This document shows positions 18,313-28,504 of a DNA stretch of 64,000 nucleotides, one piece after another. This stretch comes from Nocardia cyriacigeorgica (GTDB taxonomy: Bacteria > Actinomycetota > Actinomycetes > Mycobacteriales > Mycobacteriaceae), in the NCBI RefSeq assembly GCF_005863245.1, contig NZ_VBUT01000003.1, forward strand, positions 496,001-560,000, written 5' to 3'. How positions within the stretch are numbered: the first letter of the stretch is position 1; each line of letters begins with the position of its first letter. Position numbers and translations under genes: made by a program. The notes beneath the pieces are model-generated. The model saw only the letters and a program-made list of their open reading frames with translations, was not told the DNA's origin and made no database searches.

Positions 18313-19520
18313 AGGCGTTCACCTCCGGTGACCGGCTGCGCCGACAGTGGCAGTTCGGCGCGCACCGTCCACCCCTGCGCGGACGCGCCCGCCGTGAGTC
18401 CCCCGCCCAGCGCCGCAGCGCGTTCGCGCATATTCGTCAGGCCGCGATGGGGCAGGTCGGCCGGGTCGGCCAGGCCGTTCGAGCGGGAGAGCGGATTGCG
18501 GATCGCGACGGTGAGCGTCGTCGCGTCGGTGCTGATGTGGATGTCGACCTCCTGGCCGGGAGCGTGCTTCATGGCGTTGGTCAGAGCTTCCTGAATGATC
18601 CGGTAGGCGGCCTGATCGACCGCGCTCGGCACTGGGGTCGCGCCCACCTCGCCGTGCACTCGGACCGTGCTTCCCGCGGCGTGCGCGGCGTCCACCAGCA
18701 GCGCCAGCTGCGCCAGTCCGCGTGGGGCGGCCAGATCCTCGGCGCCGTCGTCGCGGCGCAGCAAGCCGATCATGGTGCGCATCTCTTGGAGCGCGCTGAC
18801 ACTGTTCGACCGGATGGATTCGACGACGCCGGCCAGTGCCGGGTCGCCGCCGTCGCGCCGGGCCAGCAGCCCGAGTGCGGCCTCGGATTGGATGGCGATG
18901 GCCGACAGGTGCCCGGCGATCACATCGTGCAGGTCGCGGGCCATCGTCTTGCGTTCATCGGCGATGGCCGCCCGGCGATCCAGTTCGGCCACCAGCGACA
19001 GCGCCCTGGCCTTGGCCCGTTCGGCCTGCGCGGTCTCCTTGTGCGCGCGCACCGTCAGCGCCGACCAGATCGACGTGCCGAGGAAGGCCGACGAGGCCAG
19101 CAGCGTGATCACGATCGCGCGCCACTCGCCGGTGACGGCCAGCGCGGCCACCGAGCCTGCCGCGGTGGCGGCGATGGCGGCGCCGACCACGAAGCGCGAC
19201 TGGCGCCGCGTCCCGTACAGCACGCCCGCGTAGACCAGATCGGAGTAGACGAGCCAGATCGGAATCGTCGGCCCCAACGTGAAGTCGATCAGTAGCGGCA
19301 CCAGGCCGGCCGCCAGCGCCCACATCGGTTTGCGCCTGCGCCACATGGTCGTCGCGCACAGCGCCGCGAGCAACACCATCCGCACCGCCAGCGGCGTCTG
19401 CGTGCCGTGTTCGGTCATGGCGTACAGGCCGAAGCCGTAGAGCGCGGCACCGAGGGTGAACACGAACGCGACGATCAGCGCATCCTGCGCCGTCGCCGAC
19501 AACGTCGCCCGCCACTTCAC
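18309..19520 (-). CDS. Membrane sensor histidine kinase (HisKA_3 type)
   Basis: A 403-residue kinase with about five to six hydrophobic segments in the first 155 residues and almost no periplasmic domain, which suggests it senses a membrane or intramembrane signal. The dimerisation/phosphoacceptor motif ARDLHDVIAGHLS puts the phosphorylated histidine at 198. A HATPase_c domain follows (AYRIIQEALTNAMKHA, then GLTNMRERAAALGG). This is the DesK/NarX-like class that pairs with NarL-type regulators, and the regulator gene overlaps it. The signal is not deducible. Confidence 0.92.
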   Translation of the reverse strand: MKWRATLSATAQDALIVAFVFTLGAALYGFGLYAMTEHGTQTPLAVRMVLLAALCATTMWRRRKPMWALAAGLVPLLIDFTLGPTIPIWLVYSDLVYAGVLYGTRRQSRFVVGAAIAATAAGSVAALAVTGEWRAIVITLLASSAFLGTSIWSALTVRAHKETAQAERAKARALSLVAELDRRAAIADERKTMARDLHDVIAGHLSAIAIQSEAALGLLARRDGGDPALAGVVESIRSNSVSALQEMRTMIGLLRRDDGAEDLAAPRGLAQLALLVDAAHAAGSTVRVHGEVGATPVPSAVDQAAYRIIQEALTNAMKHAPGQEVDIHISTDATTLTVAIRNPLSRSNGLADPADLPHRGLTNMRERAAALGGGLTAGASAQGWTVRAELPLSAQPVTGGERL

Positions 19521-19756
19521 CCACTCATCTCAGCACAGCGTCCACATCGCCCGGGTCCGCCGAAGTGATGAGTCGCCACGCGACGCCGGTCACCGGCACG
19601 GACCCGGCGCGCCGGCGTCGAACCCGCTGCTCATCCGGCTCGATGGTGTGCTCGAGCGCCCGGTAGACAGCACCGCCGATGGGGCTCGCGGGCACGGGGA
19701 CCCGGGGCGCTCGTGGCGCGCTCGGCGGATTGTCCGGCGACGGCTAGCCTGGAGTT

Positions 19757-20239
19757 GTGAATGTCGATGTCACTGCGTTACCCGGGATCGGGGTGCGAAA
19801 AGACTTCGAGGTGAAGTCCGGGCGCCGGATCGGCGTCGTCGCCCACCGCGACGGCGATATCGATCTGATCGTGTCCAAGCTCGAGGACCCGGACGCCTGC
19901 GCCGCGCAGGTCGCGTTGACCACCGACGAGGCCGCCGTGCTGGCCAATCTGCTCGGCGCGCCGCAGCTGGTGTCCCGGCTCAACGACGACCATCGCGACA
20001 TGCCCGGCATCACCACCCGGCAGCTGCCGATCTCCGACGACTCGCCCTACAGCGGCCGCACGCTCGGTGAAACGCAGATGCGCACCCGCACCAAGGTGTC
20101 CATCGTCGCGGTGATGCGCGCCGGGCAGCTGCACCCCTCACCGGGGCCGGATTTCACCTTCACCGCTGGTGACCTGCTCGTCGTCGTCGGGACGCCCGAC
20201 GGCCTGGACGCCGCGGCGAAGATTCTCACGCACGGCTGA
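19757..20239 (+). CDS. KhtT-like regulatory subunit of a K+/H+ antiporter (RCK_C domain)
   Basis: A 160-residue cytosolic protein. The N-terminal half has a small domain (VRKDFEVKSGRRIGVV). Residues 85-158 form an RCK_C/TrkA_C domain (GRTLGETQMR, then SIVAVMRAG and FTAGDLLVVVGT). The downstream gene encodes a CPA2 antiporter only four bases away, which is the KhtT-KhtU arrangement of Bacillus, where KhtT gates the transporter in response to nucleotides and pH. GTG start at 19757 with GGAG just upstream. The role here is inferred from the pairing. Confidence 0.85.
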   Translation: MNVDVTALPGIGVRKDFEVKSGRRIGVVAHRDGDIDLIVSKLEDPDACAAQVALTTDEAAVLANLLGAPQLVSRLNDDHRDMPGITTRQLPISDDSPYSGRTLGETQMRTRTKVSIVAVMRAGQLHPSPGPDFTFTAGDLLVVVGTPDGLDAAAKILTHG

Positions 20240-20243
20240 TCCG

Positions 20244-21407
20244 GTGACCACGACCGCGCTCGCCCTCATCGAGCTGGGCGCGGTGTTGTTCGCACTCGGG
20301 GTCTTCGCCCGGGTAGCGGGCCGATTCGGGCTCTCACCGATACCGCTGTATCTGCTCGGCGGCCTCGCCTTCGGTCAAGGGGGCTTTATTCACCTCGGCG
20401 CCGCCAACGAGTTCGGGCATATCGCCGGGGAAATCGGTGTGGTCCTGCTGCTGTTGCTGCTCGGCCTGGAATACACCGCCGCCGAGCTGATGACCGGCAT
20501 GCGCCGCTCCTGGCCGGTGGGCCTGCTCGACATCGTCGCCAACGCGACGCCCGGTGCGGTGGTGGCGCTGCTGCTGGGCTGGGGTCCGGTGGGCGCGCTG
20601 ACCCTCGGCGGAGTCACCTACATCTCCTCCTCGGGCATCGCCGCGAAAGTACTCAACGACCTCGGGCGGCTGGGCAACCGGGAGACGCCGGTGATCCTGT
20701 CGATCCTGGTGTTCGAGGACCTGACGATGGCGGTCTACCTGCCGGTGCTCACCACGGTGCTGGCCGGGCTGAGCTTCGCCAGCGGACTGAAATCGCTGGC
20801 CGTCGCGCTGATCGCGATCACGGTGGTCCTGGTGGTGACGCTGCGTTATGGACGCTACGTCTCTGCGGTGGTGGACAGCACCGACCGCGAGGTGTTCCTG
20901 CTGAAGCTGCTGGGGGCGGCCCTGCTGGTGGCGGGTGTGGCCTCGGCGCTGAACGTCTCGACGGCGGTGGGCGCGTTCCTGCTCGGCATCGCGATATCCG
21001 GCTCCACCGCACGAGAGGCGGTGCGGCTGCTGGAACCACTGCGCGATCTGTTCGCCGCGATCTTCTTCGTGGCTTTCGGACTCAATACCGATCCGACCGC
21101 CATTCCCCCGGTCCTGGGCTGGGCGGTGGCGCTGGCGGTGGTCACCACCTTCACCAAGATCGCCACCGGCTGGTGGGGTGCGCGCCGCCAGGGCATCCGG
21201 CGGATGGGCCGGGCCAGGGCGGGTGTGGCGCTGGTGGCGCGTGGCGAATTCTCCATCGTCATCGCCGGCCTCGCGGTCACCACCGGCGCCATCGACGGCA
21301 AACTCGCCGCGCTGGCCTCGGCCTACGTCTTGATCATGGCGGTGGTCGGGCCCATTGCCGCGCGCGTGGTGGAGCCGGTGCTCGAACGGGTCACGACCGC
21401 GCGCTGA
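20244..21407 (+). CDS. CPA2-family cation:proton antiporter (KhtU/KefB-like)
   Basis: A 387-residue membrane protein with about 12-13 helices. It carries the CPA2 features: GLEYTAAELMTG early, the discontinuous ion-site region YISSSGIAAKVL followed by SILVFEDLTMAVYLPVL (conserved acidic residue in FEDL), and VARGEFSIVIAGL near the end. There is no C-terminal TrkA_N domain; regulation would come from the separate KhtT-like subunit encoded just before it. GTG start four bases after that gene. It likely exports K+ (or Na+) for protons. Confidence 0.88.
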   Translation: MTTTALALIELGAVLFALGVFARVAGRFGLSPIPLYLLGGLAFGQGGFIHLGAANEFGHIAGEIGVVLLLLLLGLEYTAAELMTGMRRSWPVGLLDIVANATPGAVVALLLGWGPVGALTLGGVTYISSSGIAAKVLNDLGRLGNRETPVILSILVFEDLTMAVYLPVLTTVLAGLSFASGLKSLAVALIAITVVLVVTLRYGRYVSAVVDSTDREVFLLKLLGAALLVAGVASALNVSTAVGAFLLGIAISGSTAREAVRLLEPLRDLFAAIFFVAFGLNTDPTAIPPVLGWAVALAVVTTFTKIATGWWGARRQGIRRMGRARAGVALVARGEFSIVIAGLAVTTGAIDGKLAALASAYVLIMAVVGPIAARVVEPVLERVTTAR

Positions 21408-21729
21408 TCGCGCTACCGCCGGCCTGCCGCGCCCACTCCGATGGTGACGGGGACGGACACGGAGAGCGCACGGCGGGCAGCGCCGGCAGGTTGCCGCTGG
21501 CCTGCGTGGGACAACCCGGTGGACCGTCGCGCGGCTCGGGGGCAGGATCACCGGAGCATCCTGGCGACATTCGGGCGTGCTGTGCTCCGGCCTCCCATTC
21601 TTCGGTCGAACCGGATTCCTGTTTAAAAGGAAACTATTACTGTAAATTCTCTAGCTGCGGATCCTTGTACATCTATGGCTCGGATCATGCGCACGCATGG
21701 TCCGAGCTCAGGCCAGCTAGGGAGCTCGT
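21408..21729. other. Intergenic leader of the MHYT gene, AT-rich island and hairpin
   Basis: No gene is visible in these 322 bases. The stretch 21616-21660 is strikingly AT-rich against the surrounding GC-rich DNA. It includes a near-palindrome, TTCCTGTTTAAAAGGAA (21616-21632). A 13-bp hairpin with a GCAC loop (21678-21690 with 21695-21707) ends 22 bases before the GTG at 21730. This looks like a regulated promoter and leader. Confidence 0.5.
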
Positions 21730-22506
21730 GTGCCCACGATCGATCACTTCAGCTATGGGTGGCTCACACCCGTCGTCGCCTATCTCATGTCGTTCACCGG
21801 GTCATTGCTAGGGCTACGCTGCATGGCCAGGGCGCGCTCGACCTCGCTGCGCGACGGCTGGATGGTCGCGGCCGCGGTCGCCATCGGCGGCACCGGCATC
21901 TGGGTCATGCATTTCATCGCGATGCTCGGCTTCACCATCGACGGCGCCTCGATCCGCTACAACGTGCCACTCACCCTGATCAGCGCGCTCATCGCCATGG
22001 TGGTGGTGTGGATCGGGCTCGGCGTTGCGCAACGGCGCACCTGGGGGCCGGCGGCGCTGCTGGCCGGTGGCGCCATCACCGGCGCGGGCGTCGGCACCAT
22101 GCACTACTGCGGCATGTACGCGATGAAATCCGACGCCGCGCTCGACTACAACGGCTGGATCGTCCTGGTGTCCATCGTGATCGCCGTCATCGCCGCGACG
22201 GCCGCGCTGTGGTTCACCCTGCATGTGCGCGGCACCCTCGCGACCGTCGGCGCGGCGGCGGTCATGGGGGTGGCCGTGTCCGGCATGCACTACACCGGCA
22301 TGTTCGCCATGCGCGTGCAGCACGTCGCGCACATGCACGAACCCTCCGGCGCGGGCGCGGCGCAACTGCTGACCCCGCTGACGGTCGGGGTCAGCATGGT
22401 GACGGTCGTGCTGCTGCTGCACCTGGCCATGACCGAAGCCGGCGAATCGGAGGCCCGCACCACCCGGTCCCGCCGGCCCGCCCAGTACTGGCCCACCCGG
22501 GACTAG
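21730..22506 (+). CDS. Free-standing MHYT-domain membrane sensor protein
   Basis: A 258-residue protein with seven predicted membrane helices and three copies of the MHYT motif: MHFIAM near residue 59, MHYCGM near 124 and MHYTGM near 187. The His, Met and Cys in these motifs are thought to bind copper, and the domain is proposed to sense O2, CO or NO. In most bacteria it is fused to GGDEF/EAL or kinase domains; here nothing follows except a 30-residue charged tail, so it must signal through a partner or act otherwise. GTG start; GGGAG at 21719-21723 is a good ribosome site. Confidence 0.9.
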   Translation: MPTIDHFSYGWLTPVVAYLMSFTGSLLGLRCMARARSTSLRDGWMVAAAVAIGGTGIWVMHFIAMLGFTIDGASIRYNVPLTLISALIAMVVVWIGLGVAQRRTWGPAALLAGGAITGAGVGTMHYCGMYAMKSDAALDYNGWIVLVSIVIAVIAATAALWFTLHVRGTLATVGAAAVMGVAVSGMHYTGMFAMRVQHVAHMHEPSGAGAAQLLTPLTVGVSMVTVVLLLHLAMTEAGESEARTTRSRRPAQYWPTRD

Positions 22507-22515
22507 ACCCACCGA

Positions 22516-22567
22516 CGACTACGGCCCGCGCACCGCCCAGATGGGGGCAGCACGCGGGCCGTAGTCG
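22516..22567. terminator. Bidirectional terminator between the MHYT gene and sigA
   Basis: A perfect 15-bp stem pairs 22516-22530 (CGACTACGGCCCGCG) with 22553-22567 around a 22-base loop. It sits between the stop of the plus-strand MHYT gene (22506) and that of sigA on the minus strand (22574). Confidence 0.75.
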
Positions 22568-22573
22568 ACATAC

Positions 22574-23935
<1,362 letters not shown>

Positions 23936-24105
23936 GTACGCCCTTTCGTGACGGTCTCGTGCGGCGTCACGCCAGAGTAGATATCCGGCGGAGCGGTCTG
24001 TCGGGTTGCACCGGCCAGCGCCGGTCGGGTTTCACCGGCTCACCGCCGGGCAGTTCCATTGTAACGATCGGACCCGCGAGGTCTCGCCTGCGATGCCCGC
24101 AACCG

Positions 24106-24864
24106 CTAAGGTGCGATTCCCGCATCGATGGCCATGGCCGCTCCGACGATGCCCGCGGTGTTCTTCAGGTTCGCCGGAATCACCGGAGTCCGGTTGGTCA
24201 GCAAGGGGATCCACTGCGCGGCATCGCGGCTGATCCCGCCACCGGCGACGAACACTTTCGGCCAGAACAGGTTCTCCAGGCCGATCAGCACGGTACTCAC
24301 CTGGACCGCCCACTGCTGGTACGACAGGCCGTCGCGATCCTTGATCGATGCGGCCGCGCGATGCTCGGCCTCCATGCCGCCGATCTCGACGTGGCCGAGC
24401 TCGCTGTTGGGTACCAGGGTGCCGTTGTAGAGCACCGCCGAGCCGATGCCGGTGCCGAAGGTCAGCAACAGCACCAGGCCGTCGAAATCCTTTGCCGCGC
24501 CGTAGCGGTCCTCGGCCATGCCCGCAGCGTCGGCGTCGTTGAGCACGGTCACCGCGCGGCCGCCCAGCGAGGCGCTGAACAGCGTCCTGGCGTCGGTGCC
24601 GATCCAGGCCGGATCCACGTTGGCGGCCGAGCGGGCCACCCCGTCGAGCACCACGCAGGGCAGCGTGATGCCCACCGGCCCGTCCCAGCCGGCCTGGGCG
24701 ACCAGATCGGCGACCGTCTCGGCCACCGCGTGCGGGGTCGCGGGCTGCGGGGTGGCGATCTTGATGCGCTGGTGCACGAGTTCACCGGTGGCCAGATCCA
24801 CCGTGGCGCCCTTCACGCCGCTGCCGCCGATATCGATTCCGAATGCGTGCCCCCGAGCAGACAT
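24106..24864 (-). CDS. ppgK: Polyphosphate glucokinase
   Basis: Phosphorylates glucose with polyphosphate, and less efficiently ATP, in the cytosol. The 252-residue protein is a ROK/hexokinase-fold enzyme: FGIDIGGSGVKG at the N-terminus (phosphate 1), the sugar-binding LNDADAAGMAE, LTFGTGIGSAV (phosphate 2) and the NSELGHVEIGG segment. The length and the position next to sigA and suhB are as in mycobacteria (Rv2702). The start is the ATG at 24864 (MSARGH); the frame stays open far upstream but with no family similarity. It is divergent from suhB. Confidence 0.95.
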   Translation of the reverse strand: MSARGHAFGIDIGGSGVKGATVDLATGELVHQRIKIATPQPATPHAVAETVADLVAQAGWDGPVGITLPCVVLDGVARSAANVDPAWIGTDARTLFSASLGGRAVTVLNDADAAGMAEDRYGAAKDFDGLVLLLTFGTGIGSAVLYNGTLVPNSELGHVEIGGMEAEHRAAASIKDRDGLSYQQWAVQVSTVLIGLENLFWPKVFVAGGGISRDAAQWIPLLTNRTPVIPANLKNTAGIVGAAMAIDAGIAP

Positions 24865-25032
24865 GACAGTTCCTCGTTCCCTGTGCCGGCCAGTACGGAA
24901 TACGCGCCGCCGCACCGGGGCTTCGCGGCCGCCAGCCGGGGCGCGAACGGTGTGCCCGACGACGGCGCTGTGTCGTGCACGACAAGAGTAGTGGGCGCTC
25001 GCGGCTGCGCGGTCCGCAGGATCTGTGGTGCG

Positions 25033-25962
25033 ATGGAGGACGTGCCGCATTCGTCGTCCTCGCCCCAGCCTGCCGTCCTGACCACCGAGAACTCCCCGAT
25101 CGCCGCACCCGACGCCGCCGAGTTGCGCCGCCTGGCGGTCGAGCTGGCCGAGGCCGCCGCCGCGCATGTGCGCACCCGCAGACCCGAGGTGTTCGGGCCC
25201 GCCGGTGACGCGGACGGCGCCGTCCAGTCCAAGAGCACACCCACCGACCCGGTGACAGTGGTGGACACCGAGACCGAGCAGCTGATCCGGACCATGCTGG
25301 CCCGGCTGCGCCCGGCCGATCACATCCTCGGCGAGGAGGGCGGCGGCGATCTGTCGCGCGCCGACGACGACACCGTGGTCTGGGTGGTCGATCCGATCGA
25401 CGGCACCGTCAACTTCCTGTACGGGATCCCGGCCTATGCCGTCTCCGTGGCCGCCATGCGCGGCGGACGCTCGATCGCCGGTGCCGTGGTCGACGTCGCC
25501 GCCGAGCGGACCTATCACGCCGGGCTCGGGCTCGGCGCCGAACGCGTCGACGCCGATGGCTCAGTGCACCCCTTGCGCTGCACTGCGGTGCAGGAGGTGC
25601 GCATGGCGCTGGTCGCCACCGGGTTCGGCTACGGCGCGGCGCGGCGGGCGCGTCAGGCCGCGCTGGTCGCCGAAGTGCTACCGCGGGTGCGTGACATCCG
25701 CCGCATCGGTGCGGCGGCGCTGGATCTGTGCATGGTGGCCGAGGGCCGGGTCGACGCCCACTACGAGCACGGCCTCAATCCGTGGGACTGGGCCGCGGGC
25801 GCGCTGATCGCCACCGAGGCCGGGGCACGGGTGGTGGCACCGCCGTCGCATTCGGCCGGTGCCGCGGGGGAGTTGTTCGTCGCGGCCGCGCCGGGGATCG
25901 CCGACGAGCTGCTGGCCCTGCTGGACGAGCTCGGGGTCAGCGCACCGATCCCCGAGGCCTGA
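25033..25962 (+). CDS. suhB: Inositol-1-monophosphatase family protein
   Basis: A 309-residue Mg-dependent phosphatase that releases myo-inositol from inositol-1-phosphate, needed for phosphatidylinositol, mannosides and mycothiol. The metal-binding elements are complete: GEEGGG near residue 98, WVVDPIDGTVNF near 118, and NPWDWAAGALI near 240. The C-terminus has the usual long helical end. Two starts compete, ATG at 25033 and GTG at 25042; the first is listed. The neighbour ppgK is divergent, as in mycobacteria (Rv2701c). It ends nine bases before the converging cei gene. Confidence 0.93.
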   Translation: MEDVPHSSSSPQPAVLTTENSPIAAPDAAELRRLAVELAEAAAAHVRTRRPEVFGPAGDADGAVQSKSTPTDPVTVVDTETEQLIRTMLARLRPADHILGEEGGGDLSRADDDTVVWVVDPIDGTVNFLYGIPAYAVSVAAMRGGRSIAGAVVDVAAERTYHAGLGLGAERVDADGSVHPLRCTAVQEVRMALVATGFGYGAARRARQAALVAEVLPRVRDIRRIGAAALDLCMVAEGRVDAHYEHGLNPWDWAAGALIATEAGARVVAPPSHSAGAAGELFVAAAPGIADELLALLDELGVSAPIPEA

Positions 25963-25971
25963 CCGTCCTTC

Positions 25972-26655
25972 TCAGCAGCGGGCCTTCCTGGCCGCATCGA
26001 GCAGATCGATATCGAGGGCCGGGGTCTCGCCGGAAGCCGGGTTCTTCAGTGAACGCAGCACCTCTTCGGCGTCGTTGGACGGCTGGATGTCGCGGAACAG
26101 CGAACCGAGCACCAGGTCGACGGTGTCGTCCTCGCGCTTGTCCTCGATCAGTTCCGCGCACGGCACGGCCAGCTGCACCGAGGCCGCGGCCCGGCGGCCG
26201 TTCACGCCGAAGCGGATCTGGCCCATGCATTCCAGATCGCCGTTGACGTATATCGAATCGTTGCCATAGGCCTGATTCGGGACGCTGCCGAAACCGAGGT
26301 CGCCGAGCTGGGCCGCGGCATGGGCGGCCTGCCCGCGCTGGTTGTTGGCATTGAGCACGCGCACCTTGGTGTCGGCCAACGCGGCCGGTTCCACGTTCTC
26401 GAGCCGGCTCGGACCCACCCGTTGCCCCAGCGGGGGCTGCGGTTCGGCGCCCGGATCGGTGGCCGGGCTCGGCGAATTGCACGCCATCGCCGTGTAGTCG
26501 GCGTCCTCGGTCGTCAGCGCCTTGATCCACACGATCGTGCAGATGAGGGCCAAAACCGCGACCAGGACGAGCCAGGGCTGCAGGCGCCGCCGGATGAAGG
26601 GTCGTCCCCGCGAATCCGTTGCGCTGCCTTCGGTGATCAGTGAAACCACCAGCAC
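25972..26655 (-). CDS. cei: Envelope integrity protein Cei (LytR_C domain)
   Basis: A 227-residue protein anchored by one N-terminal helix (about 27-46, WLVLVAVLALICTIVW) with the rest outside. The external part starts with a proline-rich linker; the LytR_C domain follows (VRVLNANNQRGQAAHAAAQLGDLGF). Mycobacterial Rv2700, at the same place, is needed for cell envelope integrity and virulence. The four external Cys (in AMACNS, LECMG, AVPCAEL and the last residue) could form disulfides. The GTG at 26655 is listed; a second GTG lies two codons in. Confidence 0.88.
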   Translation of the reverse strand: MLVVSLITEGSATDSRGRPFIRRRLQPWLVLVAVLALICTIVWIKALTTEDADYTAMACNSPSPATDPGAEPQPPLGQRVGPSRLENVEPAALADTKVRVLNANNQRGQAAHAAAQLGDLGFGSVPNQAYGNDSIYVNGDLECMGQIRFGVNGRRAAASVQLAVPCAELIEDKREDDTVDLVLGSLFRDIQPSNDAEEVLRSLKNPASGETPALDIDLLDAARKARC

Positions 26656-27022
26656 ACTCTACGAAAATGTCCGGGCGAACCTTGCAGCCGCCGTGCCGTC
26701 GGTCTCGATTCGTGACAGCGATGGTGTCGATTCCCTGACGGTTTCGACTCGGCTGTGTTTTGATTGCGACTTTTGTCTGGGGGTCCGCTATTGTCTGGCG
26801 GCCCAGATCGAAACACCGGCCCGAAAATCGGTGGTTGGTCGCGGGAACAAGCAGGGCATGTTCAGCGTTGTCCGACTGCTATCCGGTGCAGAACCTCAGA
26901 ATCTGCCCTGATAGGGGACCGGTACACGTGTGATGTGTGCCACCGGCGGGGCGGTGTGGACAACCGCGAGGAATGTCCGCGCCGATCCGGGATATACGGA
27001 GTAAGGACGAGGGGAAGACGAC
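26656..27022. other. Divergent promoter region of cei and the DUF4193 gene
   Basis: No gene is visible in these 367 bases. TTGCGA (26764-26769) and TATTGT (26789-26794) form a weak promoter-like pair with a long 19-base spacer. The same stretch holds an 8-base direct repeat TTGTCTGG (26773-26780 and 26791-26798), spaced 18 bases start to start, which could bind an activator. GGGGAAG at 27012-27018 serves the downstream ATG. Confidence 0.4.
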
Positions 27023-27325
27023 ATGGCAACCGACTATGACGCACCGAGGCGCACCGAATCCGACGACGTGTCGGAGGATTCGCTGGAGGAGCTGAAGGCT
27101 CGTCGCAACGAGGCTCAGTCCGCCGTCGTGGATATCGACGAATCCGATACCGCGGAGTCGTTCGAGCTTCCCGGCGCGGACTTGTCCGAAGAAGTGCTGA
27201 CGGTCCGGGTGATTCCGAAACAGGCCGACGAGTTCACCTGCTCGAGCTGTTTCCTTGTGCACCACCGCAGCCGACTGGCCAGCGATAAGGGCGGTCAGCT
27301 GATCTGCATGGACTGCGCGGCCTGA
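27023..27325 (+). CDS. DUF4193 family protein
   Basis: A 100-residue acidic protein found throughout actinobacteria (Rv2699c in M. tuberculosis). The C-terminal half is the conserved part: LTVRVIPKQADEFTCSSCFLVHHRSRLA, then LICMDCA. The two Cys pairs (CSSC and CMDC) make a zinc ribbon. The N-terminal half is rich in Asp and Glu and probably disordered. Similar proteins have been described as RNA-polymerase-associated or stress-related, but no function is firm. It is monocistronic, followed by a strong hairpin. Confidence 0.92.
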   Translation: MATDYDAPRRTESDDVSEDSLEELKARRNEAQSAVVDIDESDTAESFELPGADLSEEVLTVRVIPKQADEFTCSSCFLVHHRSRLASDKGGQLICMDCAA

Positions 27326-27345
27326 GCGCGCGCCCGATATGGCAA

Positions 27346-27386
27346 CGGCCCCGCGAACCGGGATCTGAGATCCCCTCGCCGGGCCG
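27346..27386. terminator. Nested hairpin terminator after the DUF4193 gene
   Basis: An outer stem pairs CGGCCC (27346-27351) with GGGCCG (27381-27386). An inner stem pairs GGGATC (27360-27365) with GATCCC (27369-27374) around a TGA loop. It lies between convergent genes. Confidence 0.65.
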
Positions 27387-27412
27387 CTACACCGCGCTCT
27401 CGCACCGCGGTG

Positions 27413-27928
27413 TCAGTCCGCGCTCGGCAGCCCCAGCGCGGCGAGGACCCGTTCGGGCCGGCGCGTACTGATCAACCAGTACGGCGTCGGATCGTCCGGG
27501 TCGTCCAGCACCAGCAACACCATCGACCCGATCCACGGGCGATGTTGCACATAGGCGGCGGGGTCGAGTTGACGACCCAGCGCCGCGCTCTTGGCGCTCG
27601 CGGGCACCACGGCCGCGCGGGCGATGAATTCCACCGGCAGGTGTGCCCGATCCACCTGGAGTTCCGGCGCGCCGTTCGCGTCGGCGGCCACCGCGACGCG
27701 GTGGCGGCTCAGCCACAGCAGCACCCACACCGGCACCGGGAACAGCAGCACGTAGGGCAGCCAGGCCCGCACGCCGGGCGCACCCATATGGATTTCGGCG
27801 GCCAGCAGACCGGCGATCGCGAACGCCACCGGCCACCACCACAGCGGCACCCACAGGCGCTCGGTATAAGCGGACGAACCCGGCCGGGTCGTGCGCTGGG
27901 TATCGGCTGGTACGGGCTGGTCGGACAC
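27413..27928 (-). CDS. DUF3093 family membrane protein
   Basis: A 171-residue inner-membrane protein with two adjacent helices (about residues 27-45 and 52-72), then a soluble domain with the family's IEF-type core ([13 protein letters not shown], and [34 protein letters not shown]). The order beside dut, on the opposite strand, is conserved in mycobacteria (Rv2698/dut). The function is unknown. It is divergent from dut with 74 bases between. Confidence 0.9.
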   Translation of the reverse strand: MSDQPVPADTQRTTRPGSSAYTERLWVPLWWWPVAFAIAGLLAAEIHMGAPGVRAWLPYVLLFPVPVWVLLWLSRHRVAVAADANGAPELQVDRAHLPVEFIARAAVVPASAKSAALGRQLDPAAYVQHRPWIGSMVLLVLDDPDDPTPYWLISTRRPERVLAALGLPSAD

Positions 27929-28002
27929 AACTCAAGAGTAAGCCAGCGGCTCGCCGGTCCTCCGCACAGGTACGGCCGGGAAAACGCGTAGGCTCGTGCT
28001 AC

Positions 28003-28500
28003 GTGAGCGCACTTTCACCGATACCTCTGCTGCGGCTCGATCCCGGCATCCCCGTGCCGACGCGCGCCCATCCCGGCGACGCGGGCGTGGACCTGTGCAC
28101 CACCGAGGACGTCATCCTGGAACCGGGGGAGCGGGTGCTGGTCGGCACCGGCATCGCGGTGGCCCTCCCGGTGGGCACCGTCGGACTCATCCATCCGCGG
28201 TCGGGGCTGGCGGCCAAGACCGGCCTGTCGGTGGTCAACACGCCCGGCACCATCGATGCCGGATACCGGGGCGAGATCAAGGTGTGCCTGATCAACCACG
28301 ATCCACGGACCCGGATCGAACTGCGTCGCGGCGACCGGATCGCCCAGCTGCTGGTGCAGCGGGTGGAACTGGTGGATTTCGTCGAGGTCGACCGGCTCGA
28401 CGAGACCACCCGGGGTGCGGGTGGCTACGGCTCGAGCGGTGGACACGCGAGCCTCGGTGCCTCCGATACGGCGCCGGCCGCGACCGGCAAGGAGGAATGA
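28003..28500 (+). CDS. dut: dUTP diphosphatase
   Basis: Hydrolyses dUTP to dUMP, keeping uracil out of DNA and supplying thymidylate synthesis. The 165-residue subunit has all five trimeric dUTPase motifs: [46 protein letters not shown], and a C-terminal [12 protein letters not shown]. Motif 5 carries Tyr-Gly in place of the usual Phe-Gly, a conservative change. GTG start. Four bases separate it from the DUF3710 gene, so the two are co-transcribed. Confidence 0.96.
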   Translation: MSALSPIPLLRLDPGIPVPTRAHPGDAGVDLCTTEDVILEPGERVLVGTGIAVALPVGTVGLIHPRSGLAAKTGLSVVNTPGTIDAGYRGEIKVCLINHDPRTRIELRRGDRIAQLLVQRVELVDFVEVDRLDETTRGAGGYGSSGGHASLGASDTAPAATGKEE

Positions 28501-28504
28501 CGCG

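Noticed and set aside
27346..27386. Possible riboswitch or small RNA after the DUF4193 gene
   Set aside because: The nested stems are explained more simply as a terminator between convergent genes.
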